A stretch of DNA of 64,000 bases from Juglans regia (GCF_001411555.2 NW_023361643.1:1-64000), one strand, 5' to 3'. Positions 9,152 through 21,259 are shown, numbered from the stretch's first letter. Made by a program: numbers and translations. The notes: generated by a model not told the origin, from the letters alone.

Positions 9152-11758
9152 ATGGATTCGATGAGGCTATATGGTGTGTTGCGGCTCGTGGTTTTGGCTT
9201 TCTTGGTGCTTCCAGCGGTGGTGTTGGGCGGCAGCAGTACACGGAGATGCAAGTTTCCAGCAGTATTCAACTTTGGAGACTCAAACTCGGACACCGGAGG
9301 AAGATCTGCCGCATTGTCAGAGGTTAATCAACCCAATGGAGAAACCTTCTTTGGACATCCTTCGGGAAGGAATTGTGATGGCCGTCTCATCTTAGATTTT
9401 ATAGGTAACTGGGCTAATCCTCTGATTGCAGTTTCATTTTGAAGAAAAACTCTATAGGTAACTGGCCAGAGGAACGGCGGGGAAACCGGATCCCACTTGG
9501 CAAAATGTAAATGACGCCGTTTGCATTTTCCTATATACGCATGTGTTTATATCATCTTGTTCATCTGTTTTAGTAACTTCAGGAAAAACACAAATAATGT
9601 TGCCACAAATAATGTATTGCTTCAAGAATTAAATGATGAAGGTTTTAATTGCAACTTCAAGCTGAAAGTTCCTGCCAGGCACGCTCCCATTAGTGTTTTT
9701 TAAAGTCCTGCTAGAAGCCCACGAAGATTGATTTCTGGGGATCTCTTTCCTTCTTCTGTGACTTTTCAAGAATTTTAGGATAGCCTTGTTACATGCATAG
9801 TCCCGATCAGTCCCCTTCCAATCCCAAAATGGCAGGATTTTTTCTTTCAGACCAGACGTGAATGATTGGATACCTTGGATTTGCAGAAAATTGTTGGAAA
9901 GGATTAATCGAACCCCACCAACGACTTCCTCTATGAAAATACCAAAGATATCACCAACCCAAAAAAAAAAAAAAAAATAGGCATTTATTTCACAGCTCTA
10001 GATGGGATGCATCCTGGATAGCAAATCTGCAGATGTTCAAATTTCTCCTACCCACGACGAGTCCCACAGACCTCTCTCTGCTTCAGTTTCTGCAGGCCTC
10101 TCTCTGCTTCTTTTCTCCTACCCATGCCGACGACCACTCTCTCTACTTTTTCTCGTGCACACAAAGACAATCAAACCAGTCCATCATTCAAAATCAAACC
10201 AAACTTTACCCAAATCCACAACCGACCCATCATTTCGAAAGCTTCTGGCAGATCTAAGATTGAAGATGAACAAGCAATCTCTGCTTTTTCTCCTACCCAC
10301 GAAGACGACCACAGATCTGAGTTGTAGAAGACGACCCCTCTGCTCTGCTTTTTCTCCTAACAAAGTTTGGGCATTTGTTGGTTTCTCTCCTTTCATCTAT
10401 TTCTTTTCGTCCGTTTTCTTCTTCTTCATTTTTTTTTTTAATATAGCCTCTACATGGCATTAGCCAATTACACCGCGGTTCCCCACCGCGGTTGTACGTA
10501 GAAGAACTAATAATGCATGTGTGCTTGTATATTTTTACTTATTTCTCGATCCCAATGCAGCCGAGGAGCTGAAATCACCATACCTGAGTCCATACTTGGA
10601 CTCGATCGGGACGGATTTCAGGCATGGTGCAAATTTTGCAACAGGAGGTTCATCCGTTCGTCCAGGAGGGTATAGTCCATTCCATCTCGGGATTCAGATT
10701 TCCCAGTTCATGCGTTTCAAATCTCAAACAGAAGCTCTGTATAACAATCAACTTGACCCTAGCAGTCAGTCTCTCTCAAGCCCCCTCTCACTCAGTGTAC
10801 CTTGTATGCTAAAAGATGCTTCAAAATACAGTACTTTGTGGTCCTGAAAGCTTACTAACAATGAGCATTGAATTTGTAAATTTTGGCTCCAGGAAAGATG
10901 CCACCAGTCAAAAGCAGCCTCCCAAGGCCTAAGGACTTCTCAAAAGCTCTTTACATATTTGATATTGGACAGAACGATCTGTACTATGGTTTTCAATACA
11001 CAACATTAGAACAAGTTCGACTTTCCATCCCTGATATCTTAAGCCAGTTATCCCAAGCAGTGCATGTAAGCAAACACCACCTGATGGTTATAATTGAACA
11101 ATTTCTGACAATAACTAATTATTCTAGCCGTTCTTTTGGTCATTGTTTCAGCAATTGTACAAGGAAGGTGCAAGAATATTTTGGGTACATAATACAGGCC
11201 CAATCGGTTGCTTGCCAACAAGGGTTATAAATGACCGATCTAAGCCTGGTAATCTGGATCAGAATGGGTGCGTGAAGCCTAATAATGAGATAGCTCAGGA
11301 GTTCAACGGGCAGCTCAAGGACATGGTGTTTAAACTGAGGGCACAGCTCCCTGATGTAGCATTGACACATGTCGACATGTATTCCGCTAAATATGCACTA
11401 ATCAGCAATGCAAAGAATGAAGGTAATGATAATTTTATATACAAACATCAGTAGCAGGGGGATAATAATCCACTACCCATTGCAGATCTAATCTTTTAAC
11501 TGTTTGATGATGACAGGTTTTGTCGATCCATTTGAGTTCTGTTGTGGGACTTACTATATTGATTGTGGGAAGAAAGAAATAGTTTATGGAACGGTTTATG
11601 GTAATCTATGTCAGAATCCATCAAGGCACGTTAGCTGGGATGGCATACACTACTCTGAGTCAGCCAACCTATGGGTTGCAAACCGAATTCTCAATGGCTC
11701 CTTCTCTGACCCACCAGTTTCAATTCGGGAGGCTTGTTATCATCCCAAGAATTTGTAA
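9152..11758 (+). CDS. GDSL esterase/lipase, five exons, intact
   Basis: Predicted exons are 9152-9404, 10561-10764, 10893-11065, 11152-11422 and 11517-11758. All introns are GT-AG, phases join exactly, and the product is 380 aa, normal for plant GDSL (SGNH) hydrolases. The N-terminus (LRLVVLAFLVLPAVVLGG) is a probable signal peptide, so an extracellular or wall location is likely. Block I is FNFGDSNSDTGG with the nucleophile Ser, block II has FATGGSS, block III is DIGQND, and block V SWDGIHYSE carries the catalytic Asp-x-x-His. The family cleaves ester bonds of acyl or acetyl substrates; the exact substrate cannot be told. It most resembles the At5g14450/ENOD8-like group from memory. The segment CCGTYYIDCGKK looks a few residues shorter than relatives I recall. 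An upstream in-frame ORF start exists, but the ATG at 9152 begins the signal peptide. This is the only intact-looking gene in the window. Confidence 0.9.
9405..10560 (+). other. Long first intron of the GDSL gene
   Basis: At 1156 bp it is roughly nine times longer than the next longest intron of this gene. It contains a pyrimidine-rich part (10035-10340) in which TTCTCCTACCCA(C/T)G with following CGACCAC recurs three times, and a short GC-rich inverted-looking piece near 10480 (ACCGCGGTTCCCCACCGCGG). An open stretch of 153 codons here (10002-10463) has biased composition and no recognised domain, so I treat it as non-coding. Confidence 0.6.
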
Positions 11759-12029
11759 GCACATTGCAGTATGTTAATGAATGCTGCTCGTAATAATAAT
11801 TCTTTTTGAATGGTCCCCTGAATATGCAGTGTGAAAACGAGTACTCTTAGTAGCTTGATTTTGCAATCAGGCAAACATCAACTTTCAAGGCGACCAAAGT
11901 CGGTTTTATTTTCTGTACTGTATGTACTATTTCCTGATGTATTTCTCTATTTACTAAAAATTATCTTTACGAAAAAAAAAAAAAAAAGCAGCTAAAAGAA
12001 GCTTCATTGTTGGGAATTCTCCATCCTTG
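11759..12029. other. 3' region of the GDSL gene
   Basis: Presumed 3' untranslated sequence with AATAATAAT at 11790-11798, ending near a 16-base A run at 11970. Right of it begins the 3' part of the minus-strand kinesin-light-chain-related fragment. Confidence 0.4.
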
Positions 12030-12631
12030 TAACTTTCAGAAAAAGGGAAGGACATGGATACCCATGGATGCTATTGAGTTTATGATCTCAGGGTTGGTGT
12101 CGAGGAGTGTAACTAGTGATCTGGTTTTCCTGTTCCGGACCCTGCCGGCTTCTCTCAACAACTCTGCCAACCTCCGCCTCGTCATCCACATCAGGATTTG
12201 CTGTTCCTAGCTTCTCTTCTCTCATTCCAACGAGATATTCCAAAATTCCAATGGCATCATCCAGCCTGCCAAATTTTAAGTTGGAAAGCACAAAAATATT
12301 ATTACAAAGTTCAAATAAAGAGAATCTACTTAGATTGTAGATATGCCCTGCAAAATGCTGTGTCGATGACCAACATCAAAGCAGAGGGAGAAAAGATCAG
12401 AGCAAATGGTGCAAAACAATAGAAACTCACATCAGTCACTTTGATAAAACATAACAAGAGAACAGTACCTTCCCATTGCATCATAAGTGCCAGCAAGATT
12501 GCTATAGACCCCTAATGTATCTGGATGATATGGCCCATATTCCTTTTCCAGTTTACTTCTTACTTCTTCAAACAGATCTGCAGCCTCGTTTATTGCATAG
12601 CGCTTCACACAGGCAAGTCCCATTTGGTTAA
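12030..12631 (-). pseudogene. Kinesin-light-chain-related TPR protein, 3' fragment, frameshifted
   Basis: Two exons are visible on the minus strand. Exon 12469-12631 reads NQMGLACVKRYAINEAADLF and then EEVRSKLEKEYGPYHPDTLG, ending YDAMGR at a GT donor. Exon from 12265 leftward reads LDDAIGILEYLVGMREEKLG and continues TANPDVDDE. These are tetratricopeptide repeats of plant kinesin-light-chain-related proteins, which link cellulose synthase complexes to microtubules in studied plants. After DDE the frame is lost: the expected K-R-R-L-A-E-L-L continuation is present in another frame, as if two bases were missing near 12205, and translation stops at 12088. Intron and splice sites survive, so this is a genomic duplicate and not a retrocopy. 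Upstream exons are absent. It lies tail to tail with the GDSL gene. Confidence 0.85.
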
Positions 12632-12639
12632 CTTAAAAG

Positions 12640-12850
12640 AAAGATATAATTAACCCTTCCCAAATTATTGCAATGATGGAATGGTCAAGTCTGGAAGAAT
12701 TTTTTTAAAAAAAACCCGGGTGGACCTGGGTTTAGTCATGCGGGTACCGGCCTGGATTTAATATGGACAAAAACCCGTAATCGGAACCCACGAGTTATCC
12801 GGTTCCGGACCGGGCTAGGAAAAACCCTGCCCGGATGAACAGTACTTAGA
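12640..12850. repeat. GC-rich repeat-like segment
   Basis: Contains several ACCCGG/CCGGGT words (AAACCCGGGTGGACC, TACCGGCC, GGACCGGGC, CCCGGATGAACAG) in a short span, unlike its AT-rich surroundings. It looks like the terminal array of a DNA transposon, perhaps hAT, but no transposase or partner terminus is seen. Confidence 0.35.
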
Positions 12851-13110
12851 GCAGCTTGTAATAATAATAAACAATTAAAATAGCACCAGCTAGCTTGTAC
12901 TTGGATGCGCCATTTGCATTGCAGGATTTTGGCAAGGAATTAGTTCTCAATCAAAGGTTACAACGGAATGAATATAACCTATGTGTTGGGACAATTACTT
13001 TCGTGCATTCTTCAAGGTTATAGGGATACGTATTACTTGTTGTGCACCAATTCCTGGCTTAGAAACTTTTGCAAGCTTAACATGATAAGCCTGCGGGACT
13101 TTTTATTATT
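12850..13110 (+). repeat. Duplicated modules d and e, remnant
   Basis: 12850-12910 is module d and 12920-13030 is module e (TCTCAATCAAAGGTTACAACG ... GTGCATTCTTCAAGGTTATAGGG), as at 22310-22690 and 42590-42950. An extension containing CACCAATTCCTGGCTTAGAAA is shared only with 13332-13440. Confidence 0.7.
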
Positions 13111-13440
13111 ATTATTAAACAACCGAAAATCACATGTTCACTAGTGACCCCATCCCAATTTTATTAATAAACTCTCACTTATAGTGGAGGAAAACCGTGG
13201 TTACAAACTAATACCTGATGATACAATATAATGTTCCGAAACCAGGTATCAAAATACCCTAGTTTTTGCTACCCAAAAAATAAAAAGACAAAACAAAAAC
13301 AAGCAACAATACCCCACCCGCCAAAAAAAAAAAACTTTCGTGCATTCTTCAAGGTTATAGGTATACAAATTACATGTTGTGCACCAATTCCTGGCTTAGA
13401 AACTTTTGCAAGCTTAACATGATAAGTCCGCGGGACTTAT
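12998..13440 (+). repeat. Pair of ~105-bp direct repeats, 230 bp apart
   Basis: 12998-13102 and 13332-13440 are near-identical (ACTTTCGTGCATTCTTCAAG ... TTGCAAGCTTAACATGATAAG ... CGGGACTT). The 230 bp between them is AT-rich with A runs and has no coding capacity. It could be a small tandem duplication or a solo event with LTR-like ends; no TG...CA ends are evident. Confidence 0.6.
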
Positions 13441-15925
13441 CTTCAGATTATGATGGCTAAGTTGAAACGTGAATATTTTTGCAACCCTTGGAGGAGTGCT
13501 GCCACCATAGGCGGCATTCTCTTGTTGCTGCTCACTGTCATACAAACTGTGTGCGCTCTCATCTGATCGGTGAAGAATTAGGAATGAAGCTTTTGTAATT
13601 CAACGAATATTGGATTGCTTTCTGTTGGTATTTTTTAATAAATAGTTATTTGTAACGTTTGTTTTTTTAATAATGGTGGCTTTTGGAAATTCGTTTAGTC
13701 ATTAAGGTTGTGAGTTATATTGGATTAATTGTTGAGTTGATTTTTAAAGTTGATCGGTTTTCTTTCTAAAGATTTATGGTTGATAAACTTGGTCAATGTG
13801 TAACCGTGCCCTTAATAATTTCTTACTCTGCACTCAGCTGACTCTTAACAATAGTTTTTAGTTTTGCCTAAATTTCTTACTAACAAGAGAGAAGTTTTAT
13901 GAAGAAGAAAAATAAAAAGTATGCAATACTCTTAAGAATTTTTCAGACAAGAGAGAGGTGCTTCTTCTAATGAAGCTTTGGGCTCAACCACTTGTGTAGA
14001 GTTAGTTCTAGTTATACGACGATCAGTTATGTTATTGTATCTCGGTGGAAACAAGTCAAAAGGTCGAGGTATGGCTGGAACGGTTCACTTGGAACTTTAT
14101 CGATTGCATAGGGTTTGAATCTTCTTAAAGAAAGCAAGATATCCGTGCCTCAATTAAAACTGGTTTCATTTCAATTTTAATATCATTGTGAGTTCCATTT
14201 TATTATTATGTATTTCACCAACACTTTCTGAAAATCATGTTGTACTCATTAGTTCGTTATGTTGTCAGACTGAAATCTCAATGTGACATAATGTGATATG
14301 CTAAATCTATTTTACAGTAAAAAAAAGTTTACAATTTGATGGATCACATTAAACAACGTCGATGTGTAAACCTTTTTGTGTAAACTAAGTATTTCTCTAG
14401 AGCGACTGATATAAAAAGCCACTTGAAATGTGATACATCAACAAAAAAAAAACTGGAGATGACAAAATTTAGGATGAATGGTAGTATTAGTCTTTCTTTT
14501 ATATTTTTTCTATTTCTTTTCTTACTAAAACTTATTGCAAGAATTCTTGTAGGTTGTGGCTTAGTTAATTAATTCCCATAAAATTAATTTTTTTAGACAA
14601 TTTTCCGCGGTTCTACGTCCAAAAAAAAAAAAATCCTTGGTTGATTCTAGTGAGGAATATCTCCGATAGTTAAGAAGGTATGAAGCTTTTGTAATTCTAC
14701 AAGTATTGGATTGCTTTTTGTTAATTAGGTTGTACTCGTTAGTTAATTATGTTGTCAGACTGAAATCTTAATGTGACAATTAAAGTAATAGATCTTTTGC
14801 TCGTTCATTCGAGCAGTTCTTTATCCTAATTTTTATCTTATAATTGTTTAATTTCAATCTCAATCACATTTGGTAATTTGACATATTTTAAGTGGCTATC
14901 ATTTAAGTGATGAGAAGTATTAGATCTACACACAAATCTTACGTAAGAAAATCTATACGATGACGTGCTTTAATATGATATGTTAAATATACTTTACAAT
15001 AAAAGAAGTTTTACAATTTGGTAGATTACATTAAACAATGTCAATGTGTAAACTCTTTTGTATAATATTTCTGTTTAGAGCAAGCATTTCTCTTGAGTGA
15101 TTGACATAAAAAAATCAATGTGACATATTATCATATATGACTAGGGATGACAAGATTTAGGATGAATAGTAGCATTAGTCTTTTTTTTTTTTTTTTTTTT
15201 TTTTTTCCTTCTTTTCCTACTAAAAACTAGTACAAGAATTCTTGTGGGTTTTGGCTTAGTTAATTAGTTCTAATGCTATTACTCTTTGTTGAGACAATTC
15301 TCAACAGTTCCAACAACATTTGTTATGTCCACGACAATTGCTTGTGAAACAAAGATGCAATCTAAAGTGATTCTAGTGGGGAATATTTCTGATGATTAAG
15401 GTAGTGAGAGAAGTAAGCATTTCTGAATAAATATCTATATCCTAATGCATATTTGGATAAATATTTATAGGATTTTGGGTGCGCTTTGTGGAGGAATCGC
15501 CCCATCTAAGCACTATAAGGAGAATGGTTGTGTCCTTTTGAGGTAGGAGTTTGTGCGGGAGCTATTTCGCCAGTGTGAATCTCTCACAAGATAAATTACA
15601 TTTGTAAATGCAAGATTTTGGATAGGACTAAGTGACTAAATTACGTTTATTAGATATTTTGTAAGTTGGATGAATGTGAAATACTTTGACTTTATCTATT
15701 GAGTTTATCTAGAAGTCATTAGATAGTGTTTTAGATAAGTCAAGAGTATGAAAAATTCAAGTTCCAATGAATCTGTAATTATCCAGTGAAGAGTTTGAAT
15801 GGAAAACTGCATCTGCTAAGAAGAATTAGCACCGGGTGTAGAGTTCTACTACGATTCAAACTCCTATTAGATTAGTTTCGTCAGCGAAGTCCTACTACAG
15901 TTAAAACTCTTTTAAGGTTATTTAT
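13440..15925. repeat. Non-coding region with an old internal duplication
   Basis: Around 13575 and 14678 the sequence ATGAAGCTTTTGTAATTC ... TATTGGATTGCTTT recurs. From about 14240-14620 and 14730-15320 longer parallels follow, with shared words GTTGTCAGACTGAAATCT, ACAATTTG(A/G)T(G/A)GAT and TTTAGGATGAAT(G/A)GTAG. 13500-13545 repeats the start of module h. A T run fills 15181-15206. No gene, exon or transposon protein is recognised. Confidence 0.5.
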
Positions 15926-18900
15926 TGTTGGGATTCGATTGGATGACGAATTTTGATGATTCTTAGTTTGGAGATATTGGAAAGCATATTCCAAATACTT
16001 GAGTGTGAGAAAATTCTCTCAAGAATTTTTTAGTTATTTTTTCTCTCCCTTTAACTGTGTTCATGCTCCATGTTGGAGATTGACTAATTGTGTCCAGCCA
16101 CTGGAGTTCTAGTAGAGAAGTTAATATTTGAAGATCCTCAGAGATTCTGGATACTTTTGTGGTAGAGGCAAATGGATCATTTGTCGTGGCAAGTAAGAAA
16201 GTCAATTGGCAATTGTTTTGTAATTGAGACTTACTTGTACTTGATTTTTCAATGAATATAATTGACTTTTCTTGACTTGGCTGTCCCGTAGGATTTTACC
16301 TTTAAAGAGTTCTTTAAAGGGGTTTCCTTCATAATTAAGATTGGTGTTATGCAATTTATTTACTTTATGTTATTGATTAATTATTAAATAATTGCATAGT
16401 TGATGATTAACAAATGTGTTGAGTGAATTGGTAGATATTTCCGTCAATATACAGGGACATTTGGGTAATTTCAATTGGCAACATAGCGTGATTCACACAT
16501 TCGAGTGTGATCTGTGCCCCTATAGACCATGTCGTCATCATTGATAGCCTTGCCACAATTTGATGAGAAAAGTTATGCATATTGAAAAATTCGTATGAGA
16601 GTTTTCCTCAAGTCGTTGGATGAGCGCGTGTGGCATGCTGCTAAGCGAGGATGGACTCAACCCGAGACAACTATTGATATATGGACAAGAGATGAGATTA
16701 ACAACTGTAACTGGAACAACAAAGGACTTAATGCTATCTTCATGGTTGTATCTCCTAATGAATTTTCACATGTGAGGTGCAAAAGAAGCATGAGATATTT
16801 TGGAGGTTAAACATGAAGGAACAAGAATTGTAAAAAAATTCAAAATTACAGTTGATAACCTTAAAATTTGAAGAGATTAAGATGCTGGAAGATGAGAGCG
16901 CTTTTAATGATTTTTATGCTAAATTTAACGATATTGTAAATTCTAAGTTTAATATTGGTGAAAAGGTGAAAGATTTAAGAATTGTGAGAAAGATTTTAAG
17001 ATTCTTGCCTGAAAGATTTCACCAAAAAGTGACTATCATTGGGGAAAACAAGGATTTAGATGCGATTAAGGTTGAAGAACTAGTTGGTTCCTTGCAAACA
17101 TATGAGTCATTGCTTCCTCAAACAAGAAAATGTAAGTCAATTGCTTTTAAAAACCGTGAAAGAAGCTTGAGAAGATTTTTTTGATGAAGAGAATCTAAAC
17201 GATGAGGATATAGCTTTCATTGCAAGGAAATTCATAAAATTCTTGTTTAACAAAAATACTAGTGGAAAGGAAAAGCGAGGTAAGGAATTTCCTGCAAAAG
17301 AAAATAATTCTAAAAAATGGAATAAAGATAGATATAAGATAAAAGATAAAATTAAGTGCCATGAATGTTCAGGATATGGTAACATAAAGATTGAATGTCC
17401 AATTTTTAATAAAAATAAGGGAAAAAAGCACTAAATGTCACACTTAGTGACAGTTCAGAATATGAAACTTCTAGCTCATTGTATGATGATGAAAATTCAT
17501 TCATGGCTTTTTCCACTGTTGCTAATGAGTTTCCTGAAATTGAGCTAACAAAATCTGAAAGTGGTAATGATGACAGTGACTCGGATGTAGCTCTTATTGA
17601 TGCTGACCATGAGCTCAGTATACATGAAACTTATAATAATTCATGTGAAAAAGTGGTCAAGCTGAAAAAACTAAACAATAAGCTATACAACAAACTCATA
17701 GCCATAGAGAATTAAAAGAACAATCTATCGGAGACACTGAAAATTTCTGAAGTTGAAATAACAATGTTGAATACTCAAAAAGGTGCACTTGAAAAGGAAC
17801 TGAAAAAATCTCAAGAGTGTAAGCAAAAATCTGCAACTCAAAAATTGGATGAGATGTTAAGCATTCAAAAGTCTAGTTGTGATCGCACAGGTTTGGGGTA
17901 CACGACTTCCTAAGGCAAAGAATCTCTAACCTCATCATTCGCTACCACTACTTCTAAGGGTATTGTCTTTGTTAAAGGAAGCCAAGGTGTGGATGCTCCA
18001 AATAAAGCTGTGTCAAAGTCAAATCACTCTAAAACTTCTCATGAAAGATCAACCTCAAAGAAGCTAAATCTTGGTAAGGTTGAAGGTAAGTTTGTTTCTA
18101 CTTGTCATCATTATGGTATTTCTGGCCATTGGCCATATTGCTTTAACTTGAGTGAAGTGCAGAAAAATGAAGGAGAAAGAAAATAAAAAAGAAAGGGAAA
18201 GAATCTAGAAAATAATTGAAGAGTTGAGTCATCAAATAACTTCCATAAGCCTCAAGCTTGGTGAACTAAAAGAATTTTATCTTCGCAACAAATAAAAAAT
18301 TATGCAAAGTGGTGTTTACAAGTCAAAACTCAAAGCAACATGAGTGGTTACAGAGGATGTTGTATGTCTAGTTGCTCACACAGCACTTAAATGAATGGAC
18401 AATTATCTATGGTACCTGGACAACGCATGCTCAAGACATATGTCTAGTGATGCCTTATTCAAGAAGATCGAGTCTCCTAGTGGAGGTACCATGACTTTTG
18501 GAGATGATAGCAAATGCATTGTTGAAGGGAAATGGAGTATTGAAATACATGGATTGCCTACTCTTCAAAATGTTTTATTTGTTAGTAGCCTTAATGCAAA
18601 TTTGCTTAGCATTAGTCAATTTTGTGATGATAATTCTTCTGTGCAGTTCTTAAAGGATAAGCGTAATGTTTACAACCAAGCTAGATAATGGATCTTGAAG
18701 GACACTAGAACATTTGACAATTGCTATGGAGTCTCCTCAACATCAAATTTGTGTTGTCAGAGTTTTATTGGATAAACCGAGTTGTGGCATCAACGTCTTG
18801 GTCATATCAACTTTAGAGACATATCAAATATTTCCAAAATAGAAGATGTAGCTAAGCTACCCAAGTCCCTTAAAACCAAGAAGATGGTTTGCGGATCATG

Positions 18901-19036
18901 CCAATAGGGAAAGCAAACAAGAGCTCAACACAAGAAGTTTTCTGATATTCTAACCTCTTAGCCTCTTGAGGTACTTCACATTGATTTGATGGGTAGAACA
19001 CAAACCGAGAGTCTTGGTGAAAAGAGGTACTTCACT
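15926..19036 (+). mobile_element. Ty1-copia retrotransposon, degenerate and 3'-truncated
   Basis: Coding remains of gag, protease, GAG-pre-integrase and the first residues of integrase run rightward from 16529 to about 19036. Reverse transcriptase, RNase H and 3' LTR are absent. Sequence from TGTTGGGATTCG at 15926 to about 16490 has LTR-like features (for example GTAGGATTTTACC and TTAAAGAGTTCTTTAAAGG), but no primer binding site can be read after it, so the left boundary is uncertain. The right end is an abrupt change to unrelated sequence near 19036. Confidence 0.75.
16529..19036 (+). pseudogene. Copia gag-pol remnant (gag, protease, integrase start)
   Basis: Gag starts MSSSLIALPQFDEKSYAY, followed at once by a stop, and resumes with KIRMRVFLKSLDERVW. 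A UBN2-like part with FYAKFNDIVNSKFNIGEKV lies at 16852-17184. The zinc knuckle CHECSGYGNIKIEC (about 17356-17398) has Asn where the His ligand belongs. The aspartic protease site is LDNACSRHM, while functional relatives have LDSGCSRHM. GAG-pre-integrase reads LWHQRLGHINF, with CGSCQ then a stop. The integrase begins LEVLHIDLMG and ends. Multiple stops and frameshifts make it inactive, and sequence decay is stronger than in the copia element at 46874. Confidence 0.85.
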
Positions 19037-19246
19037 TTCAAGATCAATCCCTTCAAAAAATTCACATTGTTTATTGATCTTATAGTTTGGGCAACTGTAA
19101 AATCTTCTACCAAAACTATTACCATTTCCAGAGATTCGGAGTTTGGATGGAATGCCACAGTAGCAAAGTGGCCTGTCCAAACTTGCTTTGTTGTTCCCTC
19201 TTGAAGTCCACGAACTTGAATCGGTAAGACTACTTGAACTTGTCAT
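19030..19246 (-). pseudogene. GRF-type zinc finger fragment
   Basis: On the minus strand from an ATG at 19246, an open frame contains CYCGIPSKL, then GRRFYSCPN and CEFFEGID. The pattern C-x-C-G ... G-R-x-F-Y-x-C ... C-x-F-F is the GRF zinc finger, common in plant transposon-associated ORFs and in some DNA-repair proteins. The frame runs on to 18950, but the part left of about 19036 is antisense to copia sequence and not part of the gene. Nothing recognisable follows upstream to 20100. I take it as a fragment joined to, or inserted in, the copia element. Confidence 0.6.
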
Positions 19247-19259
19247 TTGCTGGAAAATA

Positions 19260-20639
19260 GATTAACATTATCCAATTACATACATCATCTTGTGATCACA
19301 TAGACTCATTGTAATAAATAATGGAAGTACATGTTCCACAACCCAAACTATCAAAATTGGAAATTTTTTCTGTTAATCAATGTTGGTTTTGCAAGTAGTA
19401 TCGAAGATGAAATGTGTATACTGGTTTTTTTACCAAATATGATCCAATTGTGTGCATATTCTCCACTGTTCAAATGGAGTTTAATACAAGACTCTCATGC
19501 AACAATGATTTGTAGTTAAAGGGGTAAACTTTGGATATACTCAACAAATGTTTTTCACAAAATGATGATATAGGAAATGTTCACATTTTTAGGTCCATCC
19601 AATGCCTAGTGTTTCACATATTTATCAAATAGAGCAATCTCATACTTTGAAATTTCTCTGCTCCCAACCCCCACCAAAAAATATGATATTAATAGAAAAT
19701 GATCAATACTATATATCTCCTTCCACAACATTTACTATATGGCATGATGTGTTTTGCTTTCGCTAGCTGTCGGCTAGAGTGTAATTTAAAACCAAAATTT
19801 ATAAACTCTAAGCAGACTAATATAGAATATATACTTTTATGGAATCATTTTTATATATTCTCTAGTTTGATATTTTTTAATTTACAGATTAGAGACACAT
19901 AAAATTGACTCAAATCAATTTGACAATGTTTGGTGTGGTTTGGTTGGGTTTTTAGTAATTCAATTTTCTAAGATTGACTAAGATTAGTTGGAGTCGGGAA
20001 AATATATATGCATTGTGATGACTAGTCATTCTATACCCAATTTTATTTACATAGCAAATGAAATCTCACAATAATTTTATTAATGGCTAGTCTTAGAGCA
20101 AACAAAATCTGAGAGCAAAGGAAATCCAGATGAATTGAAATCCTTGCAAATGCTCAGGAAGTTACCTGGTGAGAGCGCGTGGAGGAGAAGGTGGCTGTAG
20201 AAACCTCGGACCAAGTGATTATATCGGCAATTTTCAGTGTGAGCTTCCTTTCATGAAGAGGAGGAGGCTTCGGTGGAAGAGGGAGAGGAGGAGGGTTTTC
20301 TTTTTGTGAAGGGGATTTTTCACAACATTGGGATTCTTGTTATCGCCTATAGACAGGTATATGGAATGAGAAATGGAGGAGCTACTTGGCGAAATGTCAT
20401 TGGAGGGTAGTTATTTGAGCTTCAGCAGACTAACTAGTGGGAAGATTTTCTCTTATCGTATTCCTTGAATTTTTGTATTATGTGGTGGGCAGGATGCTTT
20501 AAAGCCAATTTTTGTATATATTAGTTGTTTTTTGCCGCAACAACGTACTTTGTGGCGAAACTCCTCACCCAAAAGGCCAATTTGGATCAAGATAGGGATT
20601 AGGAGGTTTTCTATACGATCATTATATAAAGGTTTTGTT
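19260..20639. other. Intergenic stretch without recognised gene
   Basis: AT-rich to 20100. A purine-rich part at 20170-20310 with many GAGGAG words follows. 20340-20640 may be further decayed LINE sequence, but I cannot align it to a protein. Confidence 0.4.
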
Positions 20640-21259
20640 AAGCTAAAATCATACTTTGTTTCCTTGGAAGTCTATTTGTAAAAGTAAGGTGTCGCCTAAG
20701 ATTACTTATTTTGGCTAGACATCATTTATTGGGAAAATTTGTTGGATAATTTGAGTAAGGTGGGTCTCATCGTAATGGGTTGATGTTATATGTGTAAAAA
20801 GAATGAGGAATTGGTGGATCATACTTCACTGTGAGGTGGCAAGAATCATATGAGTGGAGAGATATTTAATGGAGCGGGCATTGCTTGGGTAATGTTCAAG
20901 AGGGCGGTGGATTTGTTTGCATGTTGGCAAAGATGTTGGGCTGATTCACATATTGAGGATGAATGGAGGATGATTTTTTTATGTATCATGTGGTGTTTAT
21001 GGACTTAAAGGAATGATTGAAGCTTTGATATAATGGACGTTCTCTAGATGAGCTAAGAAGTTTTTTCTTCCATAATTTATTTCTTTGGGCATCATGTTGT
21101 ATACTTTATGGATCTTGCTTCAATGACTTTCTTGTATCACTTTCTAGATCCTTATTCTATATGTAACTAGGTGTATGCTGTTTGTATACCTCGTGTATTT
21201 GAGATATGCTTATTTACTATTATAAATAAAATGTAATTTTACTTATTAAAAAAAAAAGA
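20640..21259 (+). mobile_element. L1-type LINE, 5'-truncated 3' end
   Basis: A decayed frame near 20655 reads FPWKSICKSKVSPKITYF, followed by cysteine-containing remnants (WCYMCKKNEELVDH): this is the zinc-binding domain after the reverse transcriptase in plant L1 ORF2. Several stops and frame changes follow. The 3' region ends TTTACTTATT followed by an A run (21248-21258), the expected LINE tail. The 5' end is lost, as usual for LINE insertions. No target duplication identified. Confidence 0.7.

Noticed and set aside
10002..10463. Open frame of 153 codons inside the first GDSL intron
   Set aside because: It lies over a pyrimidine-rich minisatellite, has biased Ser/Leu/Phe composition and no domain; several other frames over the same DNA are also open.
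9465..10500. Possible DNA transposon filling the GDSL intron, with ends near GGAACGGCGGGGAAACCGG and ACCGCGGTTCCCCACCGCGG
   Set aside because: The two GC-rich pieces are only loosely complementary and no target duplication is visible.
15926..16490. Firm call of a copia 5' LTR
   Set aside because: No second LTR exists in the window and no primer binding site follows, so the boundary is given only as a suggestion.
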